Counted from the first letter of the stretch, positions 44,967-54,862 are shown. The stretch is 64,000 nt of DNA from Bacteroidota bacterium (GCA_018266555.1 JAFEAF010000002.1:28667-92666), one strand, 5' to 3'. The notes: generated by a model not told the origin, from the sequence alone. Translations and numbers: made by a program.

Positions 44967-46622
44967 CTACTTCACTGTTAATTTATAAAATGTACTATTC
45001 AGGCTGGGAAGATTTGGAATTGCTGAAGGAATGGCAAAGCGGGCCATATAATTTCCAGGGATTAGATTGAGAGCTTCTTCAGAAGTAATTTCCCACTGAT
45101 CCGAAGAAGCGGGTAAAGCAGTTAGTTTATATGAAGCAACAAATGAATCACCACGATAAATGAACAGGTAAGGAATAAATGAATCCGGGACAGGCGCAGA
45201 ACCGGAAGCTAATTTTAAATGAGCCTGAAATGTATGCCCTGATACAATCAAATTATTTTCGGGGATTAAATTGACTCTTGAATAAGAGTAAAAACTGTCT
45301 ATCTTTTTTCCCCTGATAATTTTTTCATCATGCCTGCTGATGATATCCGGGAAATAGGCGGAATCCTGGAAAATAACTGCGTACACCTGTTTTCCCCGAA
45401 GAGAATCTTCTAAAGGCCAGAAATTAAAATTATTTCTTCGGTAAAGAGGTGTATTCAAGGAAAAGGATTTTTGACCAGTATAAAACCAATATTTCGAAGG
45501 CTTTTGGTAGGAGTCCAGGAAAACAACCGGCAAATCACCTGCTTTTCCTTTTATGGCAGCAGCCCATATTTTATTTTGATGAAACTCATCTTTAGGCATC
45601 CATGTAAACGGTTTTATGTCTGCGGCCATATAAATTCGTAATGCAAAAACCAATAGAAGTGTAACGGGCATCCATCGCCATAAAAATATTTTCCATTTCT
45701 CTTTTCTTTGCAATGCCTGTGATGAAAGAATAATTAAAGGAACAATTGCAGGCGCTGTCCAATTTGCTTCTACCCGTCCTTTCAATGTAGCCAGCAAAAA
45801 GAAAAGGTATATTCCCATCAAAGAAAATTTCAATGCCTTTTCAAATGCATCCATTGTTTTGTACCGGAACGATTGCCAGATCAGTAGCCATCCCATCAAT
45901 GGGCCGGCTAACAAAAGTTGCCCGGCAAGATAATCTGTAGTGAAAGAAAATTTATAGCCGGAAGAGTTCCGCTCAAAAAGATTGTACTGCACCGAAGGAA
46001 AATGATGTACATACTGCCATTGCAAATGCGGTATAAATAAAACGATGCCGAAAAAGGCCGCTACATAAGCCAAGGGTTGTTTTAATAATTTTAGATTGGA
46101 TGCAAGCGTAAACAGAATAATAAGAATACCGTGATACTTGCTGTATAGCATCAGTGTCATTCCTAATCCAAGCAAGAGAGCATTTGAGAGAGATAGTTTT
46201 TGTAAAAAAAGCCGGTACAGCCAGAAGAACAATGCAGTAAAAAAAATCAATGGAATATCCGGCACGGCAATGATTCCGCCGATTTGTAATATCGCCATTG
46301 AGCAGGTAATGGCAATAAAAAGTTTTTTATTTTTTTGTGGAAGCAGGTCGTAAATAATGACAAGGCTTGCCGTGCTTAGCAATACCACAAACAATCGAAC
46401 GCCAAATTCATTTTGAAATAAATAATAACCGGATCGTATCAGCAAAGCTATCATTGGCGGGTGATCATAATATCCCCAATCCAAAAACCTGGAATAGATC
46501 CAATAATATGCTTCATCATCAAATAACTCGGTAGTGCCTGCCTGTACCAGGTTAACAATAAGCCAGGCAAGGAAAAAAAGCGGAATGATATTTTTTTTTA
46601 TAAAGTTCATTTTGCAGATCAT
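44967..46622 (-). CDS. GT39-family membrane glycosyltransferase (ArnT-like)
   Basis: A 551-residue GT-C enzyme. The first periplasmic loop has the catalytic-type acidic pair in TELFDDEAYYWIYSRFLDWG (about 29-48) and YYDHPPMIALL, the hallmark of ArnT/PMT-like enzymes using polyprenyl-phosphate sugars. About 11 helices precede a C-terminal periplasmic domain of roughly 220 residues. ATG 46622 overlaps the stop of the NadR-like kinase gene (ATGA), giving translational coupling; ATG 46610 is an alternative. The acceptor could be lipid A or another envelope component. Confidence 0.85.
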   Translation of the reverse strand: MICKMNFIKKNIIPLFFLAWLIVNLVQAGTTELFDDEAYYWIYSRFLDWGYYDHPPMIALLIRSGYYLFQNEFGVRLFVVLLSTASLVIIYDLLPQKNKKLFIAITCSMAILQIGGIIAVPDIPLIFFTALFFWLYRLFLQKLSLSNALLLGLGMTLMLYSKYHGILIILFTLASNLKLLKQPLAYVAAFFGIVLFIPHLQWQYVHHFPSVQYNLFERNSSGYKFSFTTDYLAGQLLLAGPLMGWLLIWQSFRYKTMDAFEKALKFSLMGIYLFFLLATLKGRVEANWTAPAIVPLIILSSQALQRKEKWKIFLWRWMPVTLLLVFALRIYMAADIKPFTWMPKDEFHQNKIWAAAIKGKAGDLPVVFLDSYQKPSKYWFYTGQKSFSLNTPLYRRNNFNFWPLEDSLRGKQVYAVIFQDSAYFPDIISRHDEKIIRGKKIDSFYSYSRVNLIPENNLIVSGHTFQAHLKLASGSAPVPDSFIPYLFIYRGDSFVASYKLTALPASSDQWEITSEEALNLIPGNYMARFAIPSAIPNLPSLNSTFYKLTVK

Positions 46623-47173
46623 TTTTTTAGAAGGTGATCTACGGCGTGAATTGCTTTTTCCAAACGCTCTTCATGAATTCCTGCGATATCCACCCAGGGA
46701 ACCAGCTGGTTAATCACAATATCTTTGTAAATACTATATATTTTTTTTCTTGTTTCCGGATCTGGGTATTCCCGCAATTCATCTTTCACCCAGGGAAGAT
46801 CAATATTGCATAATAAATAAAGATCGTATTTCCGCTTTACGATTTGATCAAGGATGAACCGGTGGCATTTATTAAATACAAATTCACACCACACTTTCAT
46901 TACATACATATCGGTATCAATAAACAGAAGTTGCTGTCCGGTTGTATTCGGTTTAGCTCTTTTAACCAACGCTTCATATTGGTCTTCTAATTCAATTTGA
47001 CCTTTAGCAATTAAAAGCAGGTCGTCATAAGAATATTTTTTTCCGTGTTTTAATAAATATTCTCTTGCATATTCCGGGCACCATTCTGTCTGGTAATGCT
47101 TTGCCAATTGATCACATAAAGTGCTTTTCCCTGTTGATTCGGGCCCGATGATAGCAATTTTTTTTAACTCCAT
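46619..47173 (-). CDS. NadR-like nicotinamide riboside kinase / AAA_28 ATPase
   Basis: A 184-residue P-loop kinase matching the ribosylnicotinamide-kinase domain of NadR. Walker A is IGPESTGKSTLCDQLAKHY (about 9-27), followed by EYAREYLLKHGKKYSYDDL, the strand LLFIDTDMYVMKVWCEF and the lid region DLPWVKDELREYPDPETR. The NMN adenylyltransferase and repressor domains of NadR are absent. Together with pnuC at 49.9 kb it could form an NAD-salvage pair: PnuC brings in nicotinamide riboside and this enzyme phosphorylates it. The ATGA overlap couples it to the GT39 gene. Confidence 0.82.
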   Translation of the reverse strand: MELKKIAIIGPESTGKSTLCDQLAKHYQTEWCPEYAREYLLKHGKKYSYDDLLLIAKGQIELEDQYEALVKRAKPNTTGQQLLFIDTDMYVMKVWCEFVFNKCHRFILDQIVKRKYDLYLLCNIDLPWVKDELREYPDPETRKKIYSIYKDIVINQLVPWVDIAGIHEERLEKAIHAVDHLLKK

Positions 47174-47197
47174 GCAATGGAAGCTTGGTTTACTCTT

Positions 47198-47794
47198 TCA
47201 TGTTTCTTGTTCCGGTAACTGGAGTGAATAACTATGGTTAAACATTTTTCCCCAGCAATATCCAATGAACAATCCCACCATGCTGCCACAAATAACATCA
47301 ACCGGATAATGAACACCAACATATACTTGTGCATAACAAATAGCAAAAGCCCAGAAAAAAATCAACCGAAGCCATTTTCCTGTCACATCTTTCAAAGTCA
47401 GAAAAATAAACATGGAAATAGCAAAATGGTTAACGGCATGAGATGAAACAAAGCTGGAACTTTTAGGGCAGTATTGAACTAAAAGCCTGATATGCCCAGC
47501 CAGTGCTTCGTCTCTGCAGGGACGGAGGCGAAAGATCAATTCCTTGATTCCCCAACTGCTGACGAGATCGGATGTGGCCACAGTGAGTAAAGCGCCTAAT
47601 ACCCAAAGTAAACCACTGCGCCTAAAATTGATGATGGCAAATACGATGAAAAATAAATAAAGCGGCGCCCATACAATGGCATTACGGACATAAGGCAATA
47701 CGGTATCAAAAAAAGAATTGGACCATTGACTATTCACCATGTTAAAAAGTTCCCGGTCCCGGCGTAAAAGTTCCTGTAAAACCGATAGTACCAT
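47198..47794 (-). CDS. PAP2 family membrane phosphatase
   Basis: A 198-residue integral-membrane phosphatidic-acid phosphatase type 2 protein. The three family motifs are present in order: KELIFRLRPCRD (KxxxxxxRP, about 86), SSSFVSSHAVNHF in place of PSGH (about 112-124) and AQVYVGVHYPVDV (SRxxxxxHxxxD-like, about 155-167). Likely substrates are undecaprenyl pyrophosphate or lipid phosphates, fitting the surrounding envelope genes. It precedes the NadR-like gene by about 25 bp on the same strand. Confidence 0.88.
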   Translation of the reverse strand: MVLSVLQELLRRDRELFNMVNSQWSNSFFDTVLPYVRNAIVWAPLYLFFIVFAIINFRRSGLLWVLGALLTVATSDLVSSWGIKELIFRLRPCRDEALAGHIRLLVQYCPKSSSFVSSHAVNHFAISMFIFLTLKDVTGKWLRLIFFWAFAICYAQVYVGVHYPVDVICGSMVGLFIGYCWGKMFNHSYSLQLPEQET

Positions 47795-47848
47795 TTAGTT
47801 CGTGTAAATTGCGGCCTCAAAAATAAGCATTGGCTTCCAGCATTTGAT

Positions 47849-49852
47849 ATGAAAGAATGGATTCATTCAAGAGTGTTGCGTTGGACATTATACACAGGTT
47901 TGTTTTTCCTGCTGTTGATGACTCTATTGAGGCTGACTTTTTTTATTGCATTTAAACAGGTTCATCTTTCATGGAGGGAAGCAACTGGTTCATTTATTCT
48001 GGGTTTCCGGTTTGATTTGCGATCGGCTTGTGTGCTGATGATGATCATGCTCCTCATCGGAAGCATCCGCCTGTTTAATCCATTTGAATCGGCAATTGGA
48101 AAAAAAACCTGGTTCTGGATATTAGGTATAGTCGCATTCCTGTTCTGCTTTTTTTACATTGTGGACTTTGCATACTATTCTTATTTATCGCAACGATTGA
48201 ATGCAAGTGTACTGAATTACCTGCAGGATGCCGGGATTTCGATGAATATGGTTTGGCAAAGCTACCCGGTAATAAAATTAATATTGCTGCTGGCAGTTGC
48301 CACTTTTTTAATTCTTTTTACCATAAAATATTTTTATAAAAAAATTTCCAAAACGCCAGTAAGGTCAAACAAAAAAAGCAGAGTTATTGCTTTTGTTGTT
48401 GCCTTTCTTCTATTTGCCATAGGTATATTTGGAAGAATAGGTCAGTACCCGCTGAGATGGAGCGCTGCATTTTCTTTGGGAAATGAATCCCGGGCATATC
48501 TTTCTTTAAATCCTTTTCAAAGTTTTTTCAGCACTTTAAGTTTCAGAAGTTCAACTTTCGATCTCGCAAAAACAAAAAAATGGTACTCCCTGATGGTCGC
48601 TCAATTGGGAATACAGAATCCCGATTCCAATACTTTAATTTTTACCAGAAGTTATCCCGCAAGAGATACTTTCAATGGTATCAAACCCAACATTGTTGTA
48701 GTGATTTGTGAAAGTTTTAGCGGATATAAAAGTTCTATGTGGGGAAATCCGTTGAACACCACTCCCTATTTCAATGAAATGTGCCGCAACGGAATTTTTT
48801 TTAAACATTGTTTCACTCCCACATTTGGCACTGCCAGGGGAGTATGGGCTACACTCACCGGTATTCCTGATGTAGAAGCGCCGCAAACAGCCAGCCGCAA
48901 TATGGCAATGGTAAACCAGAATATGATCATCAATGATTTTAAAGGCTATCAAAAATTATATTTCATTGGAGGCAGCGCCAGTTGGGCAAACATCCGGGGG
49001 TTTTTGATGAATAATATTCAGGATTTACATTTATATGAAGGTGATGATTACAAATCTCCCAAAATAGATGTGTGGGGTATCAGCGATAAAAATCTTTTTT
49101 TAGAAGCAAATGGCTTTTTGAAACAACAAACCAAACCTTTTTTTGCCGTCATTCAAACGGCCGATAACCACAGACCTTATACCATCCCGAAAGAAGATGA
49201 AGCAAATTTCAAAAAAGAATCCTACCCCGCTGATACATTAAACAAATATGGTTTTGAAAGCAATGATGAATTGAATGCATTCCGGTTTACTGATTATTGT
49301 TTTCAGCGATTCATTGAAGCGGCAAAAAAAGAAAATTATTTTAAAAACACTATTTTCATTTTCGTTGGTGATCATGGCATTCGTGGTAATGCCGGCAATA
49401 TGTTTCCCCGTGCATGGACTGATAACGGGTTGACGTCAGAACATGTCCCATTATTATTTTATTCTCCGGCATTATTGCAACCGCAGGTAAGAACTGATAT
49501 TTGTTCACAGATTGATATACTTCCCTCTGCAGCATCCTTGAGTGGGCTGGCTTTCCATAATTATACACTCGGAAGAAATTTATTTAACAACAACTTTACC
49601 CCGGCAAATGAAATCATTCCTCAATGTGCATTCATCATTGACCCTGAGACACGCCGCATAGGAATAATTGATAGCAATTATTATTATTCAAGGCCTATTG
49701 CTTCGGGAAAAGATTTAATGGTTTCAGTAAAAAACAATATGCCTGTTGGTAATACGGATTCTATCCAAAAGAGAAAAGCCGAGTTACATAATCTCACAGA
49801 TGCTTATTATGAAACAGCGAAGTATTTGTTGTTTAATAATAAACACAAATAA
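47849..49852 (+). CDS. LTA synthase-family membrane sulfatase-fold protein
   Basis: A 667-residue alkaline-phosphatase-superfamily enzyme with five N-terminal transmembrane helices (about 12-180) and a periplasmic catalytic domain. Visible metal/nucleophile sites: VVVICESFSGYKSS, the Thr-nucleophile segment FGTARGVWATLTG, FFAVIQTADNHRPYTIP and IFVGDHGIRGNAG. In Gram-negatives such enzymes add phosphoglycerol or phosphoethanolamine to glycans or lipid A. Gram-negative Bacteroidota have no lipoteichoic acid, so a phospholipid-headgroup transfer to surface glycan is more likely. Confidence 0.87.
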   Translation: MKEWIHSRVLRWTLYTGLFFLLLMTLLRLTFFIAFKQVHLSWREATGSFILGFRFDLRSACVLMMIMLLIGSIRLFNPFESAIGKKTWFWILGIVAFLFCFFYIVDFAYYSYLSQRLNASVLNYLQDAGISMNMVWQSYPVIKLILLLAVATFLILFTIKYFYKKISKTPVRSNKKSRVIAFVVAFLLFAIGIFGRIGQYPLRWSAAFSLGNESRAYLSLNPFQSFFSTLSFRSSTFDLAKTKKWYSLMVAQLGIQNPDSNTLIFTRSYPARDTFNGIKPNIVVVICESFSGYKSSMWGNPLNTTPYFNEMCRNGIFFKHCFTPTFGTARGVWATLTGIPDVEAPQTASRNMAMVNQNMIINDFKGYQKLYFIGGSASWANIRGFLMNNIQDLHLYEGDDYKSPKIDVWGISDKNLFLEANGFLKQQTKPFFAVIQTADNHRPYTIPKEDEANFKKESYPADTLNKYGFESNDELNAFRFTDYCFQRFIEAAKKENYFKNTIFIFVGDHGIRGNAGNMFPRAWTDNGLTSEHVPLLFYSPALLQPQVRTDICSQIDILPSAASLSGLAFHNYTLGRNLFNNNFTPANEIIPQCAFIIDPETRRIGIIDSNYYYSRPIASGKDLMVSVKNNMPVGNTDSIQKRKAELHNLTDAYYETAKYLLFNNKHK

Positions 49853-50485
49853 TCAATTTTGCTTTTCATGTTTAGCCCGCCTCATCCATTCTATCAATCC
49901 AAAAACAGCCATCACCAGTAAAATAAAATAATATACACTTGTAAAAACGTAGTGTTTTATAAAGTAAAGCGGGATAGAAACAATATTAGTAGCAATCCAC
50001 CAATACCAGCTTTCTACTTTCTTTTTTGTCATCAGCCACATACCGGTAAATGCTGTAGCGCTGGCAAAAGCATCTGCAAAAGGAATGGCACCTGGGGCAA
50101 AACTTTTTTTCAGATAGGTTAGAGAAACAAAAATGACAACGTAAAATGCTGCGAAAAATAATAGTTGGTATATCCACCATTTTTTATCCGAGTAAGAAAT
50201 GTTTACAATATGATGATATTGCTGGTCTCTTTTGGCCCAGATTATCCAGCCGTATATGCTCATTACAGTATAATAAAAATTTACGCTGGCTTCACCGAGA
50301 AGACTGCCTTTGATACTGAGATAAATATAAAAAGTAGTGTTCAGCAGCCCGGTGGGATAAACTAAAATATTTTCCTTGCGGGAAAACCATACACTTACAA
50401 TGCCTGATACTACCGCAACGTATTCCAGCCATGTTGTTTCTTTCATCCCGGCAAGAAACTGGTGCCATATTTCGTGAAAACCCAT
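49853..50485 (-). CDS. pnuC: Nicotinamide riboside/mononucleotide transporter PnuC
   Basis: A 210-residue protein with about seven helices and the PnuC signature. Family phrases are WLEYVAVVSGIVSVWFSRKE (about 18-37), YPTGLLNTTFYIYLSIKG, FYYTVMSIYGWIIW, and SWYWWIATNIVSIPLYFIKH with the conserved W-W-x-x-x-N substrate-contact motif. PnuC works as a facilitator driven by intracellular phosphorylation, and the NadR-like kinase at 46.6 kb could supply it. The gene abuts the stop codon of the convergent sulfatase gene. No THF/TPP-type riboswitch is seen upstream. Confidence 0.93.
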   Translation of the reverse strand: MGFHEIWHQFLAGMKETTWLEYVAVVSGIVSVWFSRKENILVYPTGLLNTTFYIYLSIKGSLLGEASVNFYYTVMSIYGWIIWAKRDQQYHHIVNISYSDKKWWIYQLLFFAAFYVVIFVSLTYLKKSFAPGAIPFADAFASATAFTGMWLMTKKKVESWYWWIATNIVSIPLYFIKHYVFTSVYYFILLVMAVFGLIEWMRRAKHEKQN

Positions 50486-50517
50486 AGTATAAAAATACCA
50501 TTCGCTAACTTCACTTC

Positions 50518-50877
50518 ATGGAAAAAGTAAATGTTTCAGAAAAATTATCTTTTTTCAATGATTATTATAACCCGAGAATTGCCGGGGAACTGAATGGGCA
50601 ACAGGTAAAACTTGTAAAATTAAAAGGCCCGTTTACCTGGCATCATCACGAGCATGAAGATGAATTGTTTTATGTAGTGAAGGGAAGCTTTGATATGGAA
50701 CTTAGGGATAAAACAATTACTGTTAATGAAGGTGAATTTATTATTATTCCCAAAGGAGTAGAACATCTTCCGAATGCAAAAGAGGAAGCTCACATTATGC
50801 TTTTTGAACCGGCATCCACATTCAATACAGGGAGTGTAGAAAATGAATTATCAAAAAAAGAGTTGAAAAAAATCTGA
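50518..50877 (+). CDS. Cupin domain protein
   Basis: A 119-residue single-domain cupin. Motif 1 is WHHHEHEDELFYVVKGSF (about 41-58), with the His and Glu metal ligands, and motif 2 is FIIIPKGVEHLPNA (about 79-92). This fits small mannose-6-phosphate-isomerase-like or ethanolamine-utilisation-type cupins. Function unknown. It is divergent from pnuC and converges with the Nfu gene. Confidence 0.87.
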   Translation: MEKVNVSEKLSFFNDYYNPRIAGELNGQQVKLVKLKGPFTWHHHEHEDELFYVVKGSFDMELRDKTITVNEGEFIIIPKGVEHLPNAKEEAHIMLFEPASTFNTGSVENELSKKELKKI

Positions 50878-50881
50878 AGAG

Positions 50882-51478
50882 TTATTCAGACTCCGCCACC
50901 ACTTCTTTTACTTCCGGAATCATCCGTTTCATCATACCTTCAATACCGGCTTTTAAAGTAATCATGGAAGAGGGACATCCGCTGCAACTGCCCTGCATCA
51001 TCAAGTTCACAATTCCATCTGAATAACTTCTGAATTGAATGGCGCCACCATCCATTTCAACAGCCGGGCGAACATAATTATCAAGCAATTCTTTTATTCT
51101 TTTAACCACATCGGTATCATCAGCGCTTACAGTATTGCCGGCATCTTGTTTTACAGTAGCCATTTCTTCTTCATTGATAATCGCTTTACCTTCTTCAAGG
51201 TATTCTTTTAAAAATTGACGAATGGACGGGATTACATCTTCCCAATCTGTTTCACCGGTGCGGGTAAGCGTTACAAAATTGCTTGCAATAAATACAGCTT
51301 TGATAAAAGGAAAACCAAACAATTCCGTTGCCAGGGGAGAAGGTTTCGCAGTCTCAGCATCCGGGAAGTCAGCACTTTTACCGGGGTAAATAAGTTTGTT
51401 GGCCACAAACTTCATTGTTTCCGGGTTTGGTGTCATTTCGGTATAAATGCTGATAACGGGATTTCCGGTCTTTATCAT
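50882..51478 (-). CDS. NifU-family iron-sulfur carrier (Nfu)
   Basis: A 198-residue Nfu-type protein that carries 4Fe-4S clusters to target enzymes. The N-terminal Nfu_N scaffold reads YTEMTPNPETMKFVANKL, and the C-terminal NifU-like domain has the CxxC cluster site GSCSGCPSSMITLKAGIEG (about 170-188). I start at ATG 51478; an ATG at 51523 would add 15 hydrophobic residues without family support. Bacteroidota commonly have this two-domain form. Confidence 0.93.
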   Translation of the reverse strand: MIKTGNPVISIYTEMTPNPETMKFVANKLIYPGKSADFPDAETAKPSPLATELFGFPFIKAVFIASNFVTLTRTGETDWEDVIPSIRQFLKEYLEEGKAIINEEEMATVKQDAGNTVSADDTDVVKRIKELLDNYVRPAVEMDGGAIQFRSYSDGIVNLMMQGSCSGCPSSMITLKAGIEGMMKRMIPEVKEVVAESE

Positions 51479-51613
51479 ATATCTCAAAATTAAGCTGTAA
51501 AAATAACAAGAAATCCTCCCCATTGTTTACGAATGAAGGAAAGTGGTAATAATGACTAAAATCCGCCGGCTTTTGCCTGTGATTCCTTATCTTCTCCGCT
51601 GAAAAGTTGCAAC

Positions 51614-51997
51614 ATGAACTGGCACCTGATCCTTTTGCTTTCTTTGTTTGGTATTTTAATGGGAACTCTTTCAGTATTAGGTTTTACAAAAAAAGCAGAG
51701 CCACTGCTGTGGCTGGTGATCGGACTCTTTACTGCTTTTATGATTTCCCGCAAGATTACAGAAATGATGTTCTGGCATGGATTCATCATCGGAATCTTCT
51801 GGGGTTGCCTGAGCTCATTGTTACAAAGCATTTTTTTCCAAACTTATTTAAAGAATAATCCGAAATACGCTGAGGCCTTTCAAAAAAATCAAAAAATCAA
51901 TTCCCGTTATTTGATGTTAGTGGTAGGCCCGTTGATGGGCTTACTGACGGGAACGGTAGTGGGCGGGTTTGCCTGGTTCATTCAAAAAATTTTTTAA
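51614..51997 (+). CDS. Hypothetical membrane protein with four helices
   Basis: A 127-residue protein whose length is almost entirely taken by four hydrophobic segments (LILLLSLFGILMGTLSVLGF, PLLWLVIGLFTAFMIS, the FWHGFIIGIFWGCLSSLL region, YLMLVVGPLMGLLTGTVVGG). A short charged loop (LKNNPKYAEAFQKNQK) separates the last two. No family recognised; the rest of the region gives no hint of role. Confidence 0.65.
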   Translation: MNWHLILLLSLFGILMGTLSVLGFTKKAEPLLWLVIGLFTAFMISRKITEMMFWHGFIIGIFWGCLSSLLQSIFFQTYLKNNPKYAEAFQKNQKINSRYLMLVVGPLMGLLTGTVVGGFAWFIQKIF

Positions 51998-52096
51998 CTG
52001 TTTAACCCTCCTGCTTTTTCCACAAAAAGAAAAGGGCGGGAATGATATTGTTGTTCATTTGAAAAATACACGATACAAACAAATCAAAATGCCTGA

Positions 52097-52474
52097 ATGA
52101 TGAAGAAAATATATTATCTCGGCACCTGCAGCACCTGCGAGGCCATTATCAGGGAAACCGGCATCAAACCGGCGGATCAAAATAAAAATGGATTTATCAT
52201 GCAGGATGTTAAAACAGAAAAGATCACAGCAGCACAAATAGACGAAATGAAAAAGATGGCCGGTAGTTATGAGGCGTTGTTTAGCCGCCGGGCATTAAAA
52301 TATAAAGAACTTAGGCTGAAAGATAAGCAGCTTACTGAAAAAGATTATCGCAGGTATATTTTAGAAGAATATACTTTTCTGAAAAGACCGGTAGCAATTA
52401 TTGGTGATAAAATTTTTATTGGCAATGATAAAAAGACAAGAGCAGCGTTGAAAAGTGCAATAGAGATTCCTTAG
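52097..52474 (+). CDS. ArsC/Spx-family thioredoxin-fold protein
   Basis: A 125-residue ArsC-like protein. The N-terminal strand and redox motif [14 protein letters not shown] have CxxC, and later phrases [39 protein letters not shown] and IGNDKK match the glutaredoxin-dependent arsenate reductase/Spx layout, including the RPV segment. Arsenate reduction is not proven; many such proteins are general thiol proteins. ATG 52100 is an equivalent start. Confidence 0.83.
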   Translation: MMKKIYYLGTCSTCEAIIRETGIKPADQNKNGFIMQDVKTEKITAAQIDEMKKMAGSYEALFSRRALKYKELRLKDKQLTEKDYRRYILEEYTFLKRPVAIIGDKIFIGNDKKTRAALKSAIEIP

Positions 52475-53697
52475 GCTATCGCAGGTTTCTTTTCGCTTCG
52501 CAATACATAATAAGCAATAACGGCGCTCCCCAGCATGAATATTCCTCCAAGAAGAAATGATGCCCCAGGAAAATAAACCGGCGCTGTTGATTTTGTAAAG
52601 TAATAAAAGAGGTTGTTCATGATCAGTGGGCCGAATATGGAAGTAAGGCTCATCAGGCTCGTCAAAGCTCCTTGTAATTCTCCCTGTTCATTCGGAGGTA
52701 CATGGCCTGCAAGTATTGCCTGCAATGCCGGCCCGGCAATGCCGCCCAGACAATAGGGAACCAAAAATGCATACATCATCCAGCTTTGTGTAGCAAATGC
52801 AAAAAGGAATAAGCCAACACTATAACAAAACAACCCGATATAGACGCTTCTCTGGTTTCCCAATTTGGGGTTTACTATTCTTATTAATCCTGCCTGCACA
52901 GCAGCCATCAGCAATCCTACCAATGCGAGGGAATAACCCACCATTCTTTCATTCCAGTGAAAACGATACATGGTGAAATAGCTCCAGTTGCTCTGAATGG
53001 CATGGGCAGCCAGGTAGATCAGCATAAAAGAAAACATTAAACCGCTTATGACAGGATATTTTTTCAAATGCAATAATGAGCCAACCGGGTTTGCTCTTTT
53101 CCATTCAAATTTTCTTCTGTTTTCTTTATCTAATGATTCCGGCAAAATAAAATATCCATATAGCCAGTTGAGCAAACATAAAATAGCAGCGGCATAAAAT
53201 GGGGCCCTCAATCCAAGGCTGCCCAACTGGCCTCCAATTGCCGGGCCGATGATAAAACCAAGGCCGAATGCTGCACCGATTAATCCAAAATTTTTTGCTC
53301 TCGTTTCCGGGGTGCTGATATCAGCTATATATGCGGCGGCAGTCGTAAAACTGGCCCCGGTTATACCTGCAATGGTTCTGCCCACAAATAACCAGCCGTA
53401 GGTTGGTGCAAATGCGAGAAAAAGATAATCTACACCAAAACCAAATAATGAAAACAAGATTACCGGCCTGCGCCCAAACCGATCGCTTAAATTACCAATT
53501 ATCGGAGCGCAAACGAATTGCATAATCGCATACATGGATATTAATAAGCTTCCATAACTGCTTGCTTCGTTTACGGGAATATGCTTCAGCTGCGCAATAA
53601 GATCCGGCATTACAGGTATAATTAACCCCCAGCCCATTACATCAATGAGCAAAGTGATAAAAATAAATCCTACAGCAGCATGACGTTTATCCATCAT
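52471..53697 (-). CDS. MFS efflux transporter, TCR/Tet family
   Basis: A 12-helix major facilitator of about 408 residues. The DHA1-type motif A is [20 protein letters not shown] (about 59-78), and the conserved helix-5 antiporter region [19 protein letters not shown] follows. The call of a Tet-like family is by overall similarity of the motifs; tetracycline resistance is not implied. ATG 53697 is preferred over TTG 53766. Its stop overlaps the ArsC-like gene end by 4 nt in a convergent arrangement. Confidence 0.85.
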   Translation of the reverse strand: MMDKRHAAVGFIFITLLIDVMGWGLIIPVMPDLIAQLKHIPVNEASSYGSLLISMYAIMQFVCAPIIGNLSDRFGRRPVILFSLFGFGVDYLFLAFAPTYGWLFVGRTIAGITGASFTTAAAYIADISTPETRAKNFGLIGAAFGLGFIIGPAIGGQLGSLGLRAPFYAAAILCLLNWLYGYFILPESLDKENRRKFEWKRANPVGSLLHLKKYPVISGLMFSFMLIYLAAHAIQSNWSYFTMYRFHWNERMVGYSLALVGLLMAAVQAGLIRIVNPKLGNQRSVYIGLFCYSVGLFLFAFATQSWMMYAFLVPYCLGGIAGPALQAILAGHVPPNEQGELQGALTSLMSLTSIFGPLIMNNLFYYFTKSTAPVYFPGASFLLGGIFMLGSAVIAYYVLRSEKKPAIA

Positions 53698-53840
53698 TAA
53701 AATCAGGTTAAACACAAAGATGTAAGTTTTTTCTATTTTAAACAGGGTTATTTGGCGAAAAATCAAAATTATCTCTCAAAAAAACTCTTCGGAAAACAAA
53801 GCATTAACAGAATATCAGGAAATTTTTAGAGTAGCTGTTT

Positions 53841-53848
53841 TACATTTG
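53841..53848 (+). promoter_or_regulatory. Candidate -7 element of the OmpA gene
   Basis: TACATTTG matches TAnnTTTG, about 60 nt before the ATG at 53908. No clear TTTG lies at the -33 position. Confidence 0.4.
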
Positions 53849-53907
53849 CCACCATTACGGAATCACCCTTATTACGAATTCCAATTGTTCAACAAAAAAA
53901 ATTTAGT

Positions 53908-54798
53908 ATGAAAAAAATGTTACCACTTCCGGCCTTGTTGCTCTCTGTATTTTTATTTTCATGTGTCAGTACAAAAAAATACAAAGCTTCACAGGCACAA
54001 TATGGAGAATTGCAAACCAGGTACACAAAATTGCAGGGCGACCTCAATAATTGCAATGACACAAAAAATGATCTGACTAATCAAAAATCAGGACTTGAGA
54101 ATGACAATGCAAACCTGAAAAACAAAATCAATGAACTAAACAAACAAATTGATTTTTTGAAAGAGAACAACACTACGGTTGTAAAACAGTTGCAGGATCT
54201 TTCTGTGATTTCGTCACAACAGGCTGAAAGCATTAAAAAGTCTTTAGACAATATCGGGGCTAAAGATGCTTATATCCAGAATTTGCAGGAGTCGCTTGCC
54301 CGTAAAGATTCATTGAATATGGCCCTTGTGATGAATCTGAAAGGAGCCATCGGGAATCTTGACGACAAAGACATCAATATCAAAGTGGATAAAGATGTGG
54401 TTTACATTGACATTTCTGACAAACTGCTTTTCAAAAGTGGTAAATATGAAGTGACAGACCAGGCAAAATTAGTTCTAGGCAAAGTAGCCCAGGTATTGAA
54501 AAATCAACCCGATATTGAATTCATGGTGGAAGGACATACTGACAATATTCCTTATCATAACGGAGTATTGCTTGATAATTGGGACTTGAGCGTAAAGAGA
54601 GCTACTGCCGTGGTGAGAATATTGCAAAAACAATATGGTTTGGATCCGGCAAAAATGGCTGCTGCAGGACGTAGCGAATACAAACCTATAGCCAGTAATG
54701 ATACTGCAGAAGGTCGTGCAGCCAATCGCAGAACCAGGATTGTGATTCTACCGCAACTGGATCAATTCTTCAAACTACTTGAACCGAAAAAAATGTAA
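53908..54798 (+). CDS. OmpA-family peptidoglycan-binding lipoprotein
   Basis: A 296-residue outer-membrane lipoprotein. A lipobox-like LLSVFLFSCVS ends the signal peptide; residues about 25-110 form a coiled coil rich in Asn, Lys and Leu (repeated LKNKINELNKQIDFLKEN). The C-terminal OmpA domain (about 165-290) contains the peptidoglycan-contact residues in FMVEGHTDNIPY and WDLSVKRATAVVRIL, plus AAGRSEYKPIASNDTAEGRA and RRTRIVILP. It should anchor the outer membrane to the wall. A bidirectional terminator follows. Confidence 0.93.
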   Translation: MKKMLPLPALLLSVFLFSCVSTKKYKASQAQYGELQTRYTKLQGDLNNCNDTKNDLTNQKSGLENDNANLKNKINELNKQIDFLKENNTTVVKQLQDLSVISSQQAESIKKSLDNIGAKDAYIQNLQESLARKDSLNMALVMNLKGAIGNLDDKDINIKVDKDVVYIDISDKLLFKSGKYEVTDQAKLVLGKVAQVLKNQPDIEFMVEGHTDNIPYHNGVLLDNWDLSVKRATAVVRILQKQYGLDPAKMAAAGRSEYKPIASNDTAEGRAANRRTRIVILPQLDQFFKLLEPKKM

Positions 54799-54816
54799 GA
54801 AGTCTTTTTAGAATTT

Positions 54817-54848
54817 AAAAGCCATCCATAATTTCAGGATGGCTTTTT
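54817..54848. terminator. Bidirectional terminator between OmpA and a small exported protein
   Basis: AAAAGCCATCC pairs with GGATGGCTTTT over 11 bp with a 9-nt loop; T-rich sequence flanks both ends. It ends the OmpA gene and could also end the leftward gene whose stop lies at 54863. Confidence 0.82.
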
Positions 54849-54862
54849 GTTTACTGTGTAAT

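Noticed and set aside
52471-53697. Calling the MFS transporter a tetracycline-resistance gene
   Set aside because: Only general TCR/Tet-like motifs are visible; drug specificity cannot be inferred.
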